A stretch of 17,561 nt of DNA from Bacteroidales bacterium M8 (GTDB taxonomy: Bacteria; Bacteroidota; Bacteroidia; Bacteroidales; Muribaculaceae), in NCBI GenBank assembly GCA_001689495.1, contig LUJS01000037.1, forward strand, positions 2,356 to 19,916, read 5' to 3'. This document shows, in pieces, positions 1 to 5,359 of the stretch. A program made the position numbers and the translations under genes. The notes beneath the pieces are model-generated. The model worked only from the letters and a program-made list of their open reading frames with translations, was not told where the DNA came from and did not search any database. The stretch's first letter is position 1; each line of letters starts with the position of its first letter.

Positions 1-153
1 ATGTCGGCGGAAACTCGGGACATATCGCTTGCCGAGGCGGTAAAGCGTGTAAGAAAAGCACTAAGCGATACAGATGACAATCATAGAAAGTACGATTACT
101 ATCTGTATCTGTACAAATATGAATCCAGCGGCATAATGCATAAATCTCAATAA
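1..153 (+). CDS. C-terminal part of an unrecognised protein (5' partial)
   Basis: Frame 1 is open from the first base to a TAA at 151-153, giving 50 residues. The stretch is hydrophilic, with Lys/Arg and Asp/Glu and a Tyr-rich patch (YDYYLYLYKY) near the end. The first codon happens to be ATG, but the window begins there, so I cannot tell whether it is the true start or an internal Met; a longer protein cut by the window edge seems more likely. No domain is recognised. The gene is followed by an AT-rich spacer (154-280) with no clear intrinsic terminator. Coding status is inferred only from the open frame and its position. Confidence 0.45.
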   Translation: MSAETRDISLAEAVKRVRKALSDTDDNHRKYDYYLYLYKYESSGIMHKSQ

Positions 154-356
154 TTTTTCTATAACCATTATTGTTTTAATTCTCAATGTTATACAACCGA
201 ATTAATATATTTATTTAGATTGCAAAATGATTATCCATCAATATAAAACAACCATAAAACATCCCGAAAAAGCTCGCCTCCCCGATTCGCACCCGCCCGG
301 GCGGGTACTCCCCGACCCCCATTCGGGGGCCGGATTGGTGGAGGTGGGATCGTCCA

Positions 357-376
357 CCCCGAGGCAAGCCTCGGGG
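357..376. repeat. Perfect palindrome, 9-bp arms around AA
   Basis: The arms ccccgaggc and gcctcgggg are separated by AA. The GGC-AA-GCC core recurs at 3012-3031, and in the complementary orientation (TT centre) at 937-956, suggesting one family of intergenic palindromic units. Confidence 0.65.
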
Positions 377-454
377 CTACGTTCCCAAGCCCCGCACAAG
401 GCGGGGCGGGTTGGCACCACATACACGCGGTGGTGTGGGCGACCTCGTGGAGGA

Positions 455-709
455 ATCCAAGCCGCGACGCGGCGATGCAATAGTAGCCCCACATCGAGCG
501 AGGCACGAGCGATGGTGTGGGGTGGGGTGGATTCATCACGTACCCGGCCTCGAAGAGGTCGTACAATACGCGAGATTCGCGCGCGTGGGGTTGGAATTAA
601 CGGACCTCTTCGAGGCCCAAAATCGACAATTCCACATACCCCACACCTTCGCTCGTTGCCTCGCTCGATGTGGGGCTATCATTGCATCGCCGCTTCGCGG
701 CTGGGACGG
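455..709. repeat. Large imperfect inverted repeat
   Basis: The outer arms are 461-520 and 641-701. The reverse complement of the right arm matches the left arm at about 56 of 61 positions, with one 1-base indel. The inner arms 546-560 and 603-617 are perfect 15-mers (ggcctcgaagaggtc and its complement). The material between outer and inner arms is only loosely complementary. The centre is near 580. A transcript in either direction could form a long interrupted hairpin. The arms give similar peptides on opposite strands (RSMWGY-CIAASRLG), which is a by-product of the inversion and not coding evidence. Confidence 0.75.
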
Positions 710-710
710 C

Positions 711-764
711 AAAACGCCCATCCGCCCCGCGCACGACGGTGCCGAAACACCCATCCGCTCCGCG
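711..764. repeat. Two-copy direct repeat, 33-bp period
   Basis: Copies at 711-731 and 744-764 are identical at 18 of 21 positions. They share a cccatccgc core followed by a ccgcg end. They lie immediately outside the right arm of the large inverted repeat and are part of the same non-coding block. Confidence 0.6.
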
Positions 765-936
765 GGGGCGTGGACGACCGCGTTGCGGTCGGGCGGGAAT
801 AGCCCGGGGTGAGCACGCCTTAGGTGTGCGTAACACCGGGAAACGGCCCCCACCCACGGCGCGCCGTAGGTTCGCGGCAAACGTGGCGCCATCAACCGCC
901 CATGCGCCCCGCGGAGGCGGGGCACCGCTTTAATAG

Positions 937-956
937 CCTCGGGGCTTGCCCCGAGG
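937..956. repeat. Perfect palindrome, 9-bp arms around TT
   Basis: The arms cctcggggc and gccccgagg are separated by TT. The architecture matches the units at 357-376 and 3012-3031: 9-bp arms, 2-base centre, and a GGC/GCC core. Confidence 0.65.
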
Positions 957-1161
957 TTGGAGCGACCGACGATTGTTCGGGCTCCCGCAGGGTGTCCGGG
1001 CCCCGCGCAAGACCTACAATCCGTGTCCTTGCCGGACACGTTGGCGGGGACGGCGATTAGATCCGGTCACATCTCCCGAGGGTCGATGTAACCGGCCATG
1101 CCAAACCCACGTCCCTACTAATGAAATAATGGTAAGTGAGAAATATATAACATAAGCCATT

Positions 1162-1247
1162 GATTCACAGCCCCGGCTATGGCCTCTCTGGAGTGAGAGG
1201 CCGAATGACAAGCCGCATAATTCCTGCCGGGGCTGTGAATCTTTTTT
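1162..1247 (+). ncRNA. Candidate structured RNA or large terminator hairpin
   Basis: A perfect 15-bp outer stem pairs 1162-1176 (gattcacagccccgg) with 1227-1241 and is followed directly by six T residues (1242-1247), the form of an intrinsic terminator. Inside the 50-base loop is a second perfect 8-bp stem, 1181-1188 with 1195-1202, with a 6-base loop. An alternative inner pairing, cggct 1174-1178 with agccg 1211-1215, competes for the base of the outer stem. No TAnnTTTG box lies at the right distance upstream to start a short transcript, so this could be the 3' end of a longer RNA or a terminator for read-through from the repeat block. No known RNA family is recognised. Confidence 0.5.
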
Positions 1248-1286
1248 AGAAAATTGCAATGTTTTCTTAAATTTTTGCAACAAAAA

Positions 1287-1318
1287 TTTGGCGATTTAAA
1301 ACATAATGTATACTTTTG
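1287..1318 (+). promoter_or_regulatory. Bacteroidetes-type promoter for the LRR gene
   Basis: A -33 TTTG at 1287-1290, a 20-base spacer, and a -7 TACTTTTG at 1311-1318 match the Bacteroidetes consensus TTTG-N19-21-TAnnTTTG exactly. Transcription would start near 1325, about 70 bases before the LRR reading frame. Confidence 0.75.
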
Positions 1319-1392
1319 TGTACGGCTTGTTATTTTTTTTCTCACTCCAGACCAGACAATTCAAGTAAGTAACCTGATCAAATCATAAAGTT

Positions 1393-2793
1393 ACGAGAAA
1401 AATTTTACTTTTTGCGCTTTTCCTGAGCTCGCTGCTCTGGAACGCTGCGGCGCATGCACAGGAGCGCTGTGTCGAAGTGACTCTGACTGAAGCCGGAACG
1501 CTGGAAGAGGTGATGGCCGATAGATCTCAACTTTTCGAGTCCATCTATGTATCCGGTCCAATGGATGGATGGGACATTGAGTATATCAGATATACATCTG
1601 AAAAATACAAAAGATTGTTATATGTAGATCTGTCAAATGCAACTTTCAAGAACGATTCGTTTCCCGAGTGGGGACTATCAAATTCCTACACCATAACTGA
1701 AATAAAATTGCCCGACAGTTTGAAAAAAATTGGTGAGCGAGCTTTTTACAGTACATCAATCCGAAAGATAAATTTGCCGAATAGCCTCGAGGAAATGGGC
1801 GAGATGGTTTTTGAACAATCCGAAATCTCCGGCACTCTGACCATTCCCGAAGGTGTAAAGAAGATACCCGACTCTGCTTTTCTTAACACCGACATAAATT
1901 TTGTACGAATGTTCGATGTGGAGGAAATAGGAGACTTAGCCTTTTCGCAAATTGGAGTCCTTAGGTTATTTCCCCTAAATGACATGATGGTCAAAAGGAT
2001 AGGTAAAGGGGCGTTTAAGAAAACATTTTTTAAATATGGCGTTCAAACCCTCGACCTGAGCAAAGTCGAATTCATAGACGAAGAAGCCTTCTATGGAGCT
2101 TTCGTATCTCTCATTTTTGCAGACAAAAATGGCAATTCGGTTCTTGAGGAGATTGCACCACGCCTGAACAAAAACAACAAGCGTCAGCCTGCATTGAGAC
2201 TGGGCCGCTCAATACGGAAAATCGGCGAAGAAGCGTTTTCAGGAAACAGCAATCTCAGGAAACTGATATTTTTTACAGATAAAATTGACGAAATCGGCAT
2301 TAAGGCTTTTGAGTACACAAGCATAGACACACTTGCACTGCCTAAAGAGACAGGTGTCCTGAGGTCCAATGCGTTTGCAGACATACCGACGCTCAAGGAG
2401 ATATATTGTCCGTGTGCGGTTCCGCCGGTCAACGAGGATGCATTCGGCGGCTTGACCCCCAACGACATTCCCGTCTATATCCCCGTTGGTACGCTCGAGG
2501 CATATAGCAAAGCCCCGGGATGGGATTACTTCACCAACTTTGTCGAGCTCGCCGAGTTCCCGGGCCAGTCGGGCATCGAGGATGCCGTGGCCGATGGCGC
2601 TGACGCCGTGCGTGTCTATGCCGAGGGTGGCCGCCTGCGCATCACGGGCGTCGAGCCGGGCACACGCTATACGGTCTATACCGTCGACGGAGCCATGATC
2701 AGCTCGGGCATCGCCGAGGCTCCCGCCGCCCTCCCCGCCGGCGCGGTCTACGTGGTCAAGGTAGACGGCAAGGGTTACAAGGTAAAGATCTGA
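1393..2793 (+). CDS. Secreted BspA-like leucine-rich repeat protein with an ACG where the start codon should be
   Basis: The frame encodes 466 residues if initiated at ACG 1393. Residues 1-23 form a clear signal peptide: a basic start (RK), a hydrophobic core LLFALFLSSLL, and an AHA-Q cleavage site. The middle, up to about residue 350, carries repeated LRR_5-type units such as LPDSLKKIGERAFYSTSI, typical of BspA/TpLRR surface proteins. The last roughly 60 residues (VYAEGGRLRI... to KGYKVKI) resemble a type IX secretion C-terminal sorting domain. A stop at 1375-1377 leaves no ATG, GTG or TTG that would include the signal peptide. The first conventional start, GTG at 1477, would delete it. ACG sits exactly where ATG is expected, so a T-to-C change or a sequence error is likely. 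The LRR part is AT-richer than the GC-rich C-terminus. Function is inferred as surface adhesion or interaction. Confidence 0.8.
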   Translation, partial: TRKILLFALFLSSLLWNAAAHAQERCVEVTLTEAGTLEEVMADRSQLFESIYVSGPMDGWDIEYIRYTSEKYKRLLYVDLSNATFKNDSFPEWGLSNSYTITEIKLPDSLKKIGERAFYSTSIRKINLPNSLEEMGEMVFEQSEISGTLTIPEGVKKIPDSAFLNTDINFVRMFDVEEIGDLAFSQIGVLRLFPLNDMMVKRIGKGAFKKTFFKYGVQTLDLSKVEFIDEEAFYGAFVSLIFADKNGNSVLEEIAPRLNKNNKRQPALRLGRSIRKIGEEAFSGNSNLRKLIFFTDKIDEIGIKAFEYTSIDTLALPKETGVLRSNAFADIPTLKEIYCPCAVPPVNEDAFGGLTPNDIPVYIPVGTLEAYSKAPGWDYFTNFVELAEFPGQSGIEDAVADGADAVRVYAEGGRLRITGVEPGTRYTVYTVDGAMISSGIAEAPAALPAGAVYVVKVDGKGYKVKI

Positions 2794-2876
2794 CAAAAGA
2801 CGAGGAACGATTAAAGTTTTGGCACGGAATTGGACGGTAATACAGAATAACAGACTTTAATCCTGACTTGCATATT

Positions 2877-2913
2877 CCCCGGGCCCTGCGGATTGCAGCG
2901 CCCGGGGCTTTTT
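2877..2913 (+). terminator. Intrinsic terminator after the LRR gene
   Basis: The stem ccccgggc (2877-2884) pairs with gcccgggg (2900-2907). It is extended across a C/C mismatch by ctgc/gcag (2886-2889/2895-2898) and followed by CTTTTT. It lies about 85 bases after the LRR stop codon. Confidence 0.8.
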
Positions 2914-2937
2914 GTGCGCATCCCGCACGGTTCCCTC

Positions 2938-3034
2938 GTAGGGACTTCCTGCCACGTCCGGGTGCGAATAAACAAATTTCGAATGGAGTGGAAGTTACAT
3001 TTTTCGATCGCGGACGTGGCAAGCCACGTCCCTA
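2938..3034. repeat. Inverted pair of short palindromic intergenic repeats
   Basis: The unit at 3012-3031 is a perfect palindrome: ggacgtggc, AA, gccacgtcc. An inverted, partly eroded copy lies at 2938-2960 (tagggac... gccacgtccg). The roughly 50-base spacer between them is AT-rich. The pair fills the gap between the LRR terminator and the 3' end of the C-S lyase gene. A further remnant is at 14609-14637. The arrangement is REP/BIME-like; no associated transposase is in the window. Confidence 0.65.
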
Positions 3035-3071
3035 TGACAGAAATAACGGGCCTCGCGGCGGCAAAACGCCC

Positions 3072-4244
3072 CTACCCCTTGATGGCTTTTTCGAGCTGGC
3101 GGAGGCAGCGGAGCACTATGTGGCGGGGCGAGGCGACGTTGAAGCGCATGTAGCCCGAGCCCTCGTCGCCAAACATGGCGCCGTCGTTGAGGGCGAGGTG
3201 GGCGTTGTCGACAAAGAGGCTGACGAGCTCGTCGTGCGGCAGGCCGAGGCCGCGGCAGTCGAGCCAGACGAGGAACGATGCCTCGGGCCTGACGGGCTTG
3301 ATGACGGGGAGGTATTCGGCAAAGAAGTCCTCGACGGCTCGGATGTTGTCTTCGATGTATTCCATGGCCTTCTCGAGCCACGGGGCTCCGTGCTTGTAGG
3401 CGGTCTCGGTGGCTATGGTGGCCACGAAGGTGGGCTCGGAGAACTCGTTGGCCTCCATCCAGTGGAAGAATCCGCGCTTCAGCTCGTCAGACTTTATCAC
3501 TATCCACGAGCTGGAGAGGCCGGGTATGTTGAATGTCTTGGAGGGGGCGCCGAGGGCTATGCCGACCTCGGCGGCGGTATCCGATGCCTCGAGGAAGGGT
3601 ATGTGGGGGCGTCCCCACAGCACGAGGTCGCCGTGGATCTCGTCTGAGATGACCTTGACGCCATATTGCTTGGCCAGTTCGGCCACGCGCGACAGCGTCT
3701 CGCGGCTCCACTGCAGGCCCACGGGGTTGTGGGGGTTGCAGAGTATCATCATCGAGGGGCGATGGGTGCGGAACTTGGCCTCGAGGTCGTCGAGGTCCAT
3801 CTCATAGCCGGTGTCGGTGCGGCGCAGGGGCGAGGTGACGCACACGCGGCCGTTCTCCTCGATGAGGCGGCGGAAGGGGTGATAGACCGGGGGCTGTATG
3901 AGCATCTTGTCGCCGGGACGGGTGAAGTAGTTGATGAGGAAGCCAATGCCCTTGACCACGCCGTTGACATAGATCAGGTCCTCGCGACGCACGGTCCAGT
4001 CGTGGCGTATGCGCAGCCAGTCGATGATGGACTGCCAGTAGCTCTCGGGCACGGCCGAGTAGCCGTAGATGGCGTGGGCAAAACGCTCGGCGAGAGCCGA
4101 GGTTATCTCGGGGGCCACGGCAAAGTCCATGTCGGCTATCCAGAGCCCCTCGATGTCTTCGCGTCCGAAGAATGTGGCGAGGGCATCGGTCTTCATGGCG
4201 CCCGTGCCCCTGCGGTTTATCTCAAGGTCAAAATCGTATGTCAT
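3072..4244 (-). CDS. patB: MalY/PatB-type PLP-dependent C-S lyase (cystathionine beta-lyase)
   Basis: The 390-residue, full-length protein belongs to the fold-type I aminotransferase class I/II family, MalY/PatB branch. Visible landmarks are WIADMDF near residues 35-41, PPVYHPF (118-124, Tyr121 stacking region), CNPHNPVG (169-176, Asn173), SDEIH (200-204, Asp201 for the pyridine nitrogen), and the PLP lysine in APSKTFN (Lys236). An Arg in YMRFN near the C-terminus should bind the substrate carboxylate. Family members cleave cystathionine and other cysteine S-conjugates to pyruvate, ammonia and a thiol in the cytoplasm, and some also act in regulation. The gene is monocistronic, with a TAACTTTG box about 30 bases upstream, and is divergent from the holin-like gene. 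Exact substrate is not determinable from sequence. Confidence 0.9.
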   Translation of the reverse strand: MTYDFDLEINRRGTGAMKTDALATFFGREDIEGLWIADMDFAVAPEITSALAERFAHAIYGYSAVPESYWQSIIDWLRIRHDWTVRREDLIYVNGVVKGIGFLINYFTRPGDKMLIQPPVYHPFRRLIEENGRVCVTSPLRRTDTGYEMDLDDLEAKFRTHRPSMMILCNPHNPVGLQWSRETLSRVAELAKQYGVKVISDEIHGDLVLWGRPHIPFLEASDTAAEVGIALGAPSKTFNIPGLSSSWIVIKSDELKRGFFHWMEANEFSEPTFVATIATETAYKHGAPWLEKAMEYIEDNIRAVEDFFAEYLPVIKPVRPEASFLVWLDCRGLGLPHDELVSLFVDNAHLALNDGAMFGDEGSGYMRFNVASPRHIVLRCLRQLEKAIKG

Positions 4245-4273
4245 GCAACAGTGTATAAAAGTCTATGTGACTG

Positions 4274-4281
4274 CAAAGTTA
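4274..4281 (-). promoter_or_regulatory. -7 box for patB
   Basis: Read on the minus strand this is TAACTTTG, an exact TAnnTTTG match, about 30 bases before the patB ATG. No TTTG is seen at the usual -33 spacing. Confidence 0.55.
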
Positions 4282-4326
4282 ATGAAAATTCGGCATTACC
4301 GCACCATTATGCCCCGCTGTCCGACA

Positions 4327-4334
4327 TAATTTTG
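4327..4334 (+). promoter_or_regulatory. -7 box for the holin-like gene
   Basis: TAATTTTG matches TAnnTTTG exactly and ends 11 bases before the ATG at 4346. The expected transcript start lies only about 5 bases before the start codon, which would make the mRNA nearly leaderless. The -33 element is weak or absent. Confidence 0.5.
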
Positions 4335-4345
4335 CAGTAAAAAAC

Positions 4346-4750
4346 ATGACACGCATCCATCTGACTCTTTTCCTGCTCCCCGCCGTATGCTATACGGGTG
4401 TTCTCATCGCCGTTCTTGCCGACCTCTGGGCCGGCCTGAGGCGCTCGCGCCGCCACGGGCGCCCCTGCACGTCGGGGGGCCTGCGGCGCACGGTCTCCAA
4501 GCTGGTCACCTATTATGCGGCGCTGTTCGCGCTGACGGCCGTAGACCTGATGCTGGTGGCGGCATCATACGGGCTCGAGGCGTGCGGGGCGCGGGGGTTC
4601 GCGCCTCTCCCCTACCTCACCACCGCCGGCAGCGTATGCCTGTGCCTGATCGAGGCCAAGAGCATCGTCGAAAACTCTGAGAACGGCGCCGCCGTGAGGG
4701 GCATGGCGCGCGGGCTGCTGAGGTTGCTTTCTTTGTGGAAAGGCCGTTAA
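4346..4750 (+). CDS. Holin-like small membrane protein (phage holin family, orphan)
   Basis: The 134-residue protein has about three hydrophobic segments: residues about 5-28, 52-77 and 87-103. The layout resembles the phage holin family found in Bacteroidales: a first membrane helix ending in an Asp/Trp/Gly motif (LADLWAGL), a basic cytoplasmic loop with Ser-Gly-Gly-Leu-Arg-Arg-Thr-Val-Ser-Lys-Leu, and a C-terminal EAKSIVEN segment where relatives have an E-x-KSIIEN-like motif. Holins form membrane lesions that release endolysin, but no endolysin or other phage gene is nearby, so a domesticated or alternative role is plausible. It is a single-gene unit with its own -7 box. Assignment rests on recalled family pattern, not on a search. 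Confidence 0.6.
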   Translation: MTRIHLTLFLLPAVCYTGVLIAVLADLWAGLRRSRRHGRPCTSGGLRRTVSKLVTYYAALFALTAVDLMLVAASYGLEACGARGFAPLPYLTTAGSVCLCLIEAKSIVENSENGAAVRGMARGLLRLLSLWKGR

Positions 4751-4825
4751 GACCCTGCCAACCCCCTGTGTTTCAGCACACACCCCGAGAGGCGCAATAC
4801 AAAAACAGACTTTTTTATTGCAAAA

Positions 4826-4857
4826 TTTGGAAAATCTGTTTTTTAGTCATAACTTTG
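4826..4857 (+). promoter_or_regulatory. Strong orphan promoter
   Basis: TTTG at 4826-4829, a 20-base spacer, and TAACTTTG at 4850-4857 match the Bacteroidetes consensus perfectly. Transcription would begin near 4864. No plus-strand gene of convincing size follows before 6871, so the product may be a small RNA or a lost gene. Confidence 0.7.
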
Positions 4858-4863
4858 CATCGT

Positions 4864-4960
4864 GACTCACAGACTACCTGACGCCAGTGCTTAGATTTTA
4901 AGACTTAGACTGTTAAAATATACTGCACTCCACGATCCCCGACGGCACTGTCGGCGCCAC
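4864..4960 (+). other. Possible non-coding RNA 5' region with two hairpins
   Basis: Downstream of the orphan promoter, hairpin 1 pairs agtgc (4886-4890) with gcact (4925-4929) and attttaa (4895-4901) with ttaaaat (4913-4919). Hairpin 2 pairs ccgac (4939-4943) with gtcgg (4950-4954). Only a 10-codon GTG frame (4862-4894) begins near the predicted start. No T-run terminator is seen, so the 3' end is unknown. The rest of 4961-5014 shows nothing I recognise. No known RNA family is matched. Confidence 0.3.
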
Positions 4961-5014
4961 ACGGCCCGCAAGTCGCCATCCCCCTACCCCAAGCCCGATG
5001 CGATGGCCTCACTG

Positions 5015-5242
5015 TTAATTCAATGAATCTACCTTTTCATCGTACTTATCCGTCTCAGCAAAAGTAAATCCGTCTGTCGTCCCCACGACAACAAAAAACT
5101 CTACGCCCCATCTTTTCAAGACGATAAACATCATCTCTCCCGCCTTGCCGGATTGCATTCTCTCGCCGAGGATGTAGCCGACTCCCCGTCCCCTGTCCGC
5201 TCGAGCCGGTGCGGTCTGCGACGCAGCTCCCGCGCATACCAT
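5015..5242 (-). CDS. Small hypothetical protein or gene remnant (75 aa)
   Basis: The ORF runs from ATG at 5242 to TAA at 5015, with an in-frame TGA a few codons upstream of the ATG. The first 25 residues are Arg/Ala-rich and look unlike a structured protein. The C-terminal half, with KAGEMMFIVLKRWGVEFF then VVVGTTDGFTF, alternates hydrophobic and polar residues as a beta-rich domain fragment would. No family is recognised, and no TAnnTTTG box precedes it. It lies head-on to the orphan plus-strand promoter. It could be a genuine small gene, a truncated C-terminal remnant, or chance. Confidence 0.3.
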   Translation of the reverse strand: MVCAGAASQTAPARADRGRGVGYILGERMQSGKAGEMMFIVLKRWGVEFFVVVGTTDGFTFAETDKYDEKVDSLN

Positions 5243-5314
5243 CTTCTTACCTCAATAAACTGAAAACTAAACTCTAAAAACAGGAAGCGCAGCTTGCACT
5301 GACGCTCTGTGGAA

Positions 5315-5350
5315 GTCCCCGTGACAGGCCCTGTGCCACGTCACGGGGAC
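5315..5350 (-). terminator. Hairpin downstream of the M16 peptidase gene
   Basis: A perfect 11-bp stem, 5315-5325 with 5340-5350, lies 9 bases past the M16 stop codon. No T-run follows on the minus strand, so it may work as a Rho-assisted terminator or as mRNA 3' protection. Its core cccgtgac also occurs in the hairpin at 7069-7110. Confidence 0.5.
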
Positions 5351-5359
5351 AATTCGTTT

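Larger units (their letters stand above)
280..1110. repeat. GC-rich, palindrome-dense intergenic block
   Basis: More than 800 bases of very GC-rich sequence lie between AT-rich flanks. ORFs exist on both strands, but their translations are Arg/Pro/Gly-rich and low in complexity, as expected from GC-rich non-coding DNA. The block is packed with perfect palindromes: 291-306; 357-365/368-376; 389-395/401-407; 906-912/917-923; 937-945/948-956; 1023-1028/1034-1039. It also holds one large imperfect inverted repeat and a 33-bp-period direct repeat, both listed separately. This style resembles a multicopy intergenic repeat family (REP/BIME-like). I see no transposase, integrase or terminal inverted repeats, so mobility is not shown. 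Confidence 0.6.

Noticed and set aside
536..1039. Long minus-strand ORF (167 codons) and several plus-strand ORFs in the GC-rich block
   Set aside because: Translations are Arg/Pro/Gly-rich with no fold-like pattern, they overlap on both strands, and they cross the inverted repeat. They are better explained as non-coding repeat DNA.
280..1110. Insertion sequence or CRISPR array
   Set aside because: No transposase, no terminal repeats with target duplication, and no regularly spaced identical repeats were found.
1162..1241. Integron attC-like site
   Set aside because: The hairpin ends lack the GTTRRRY/RYYYAAC core sites and no integrase is nearby.
2868..3647. Plus-strand ORFs opposite patB (also 3666-4340)
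   Set aside because: They are shadows of the C-S lyase gene; composition and lack of motifs argue against coding.
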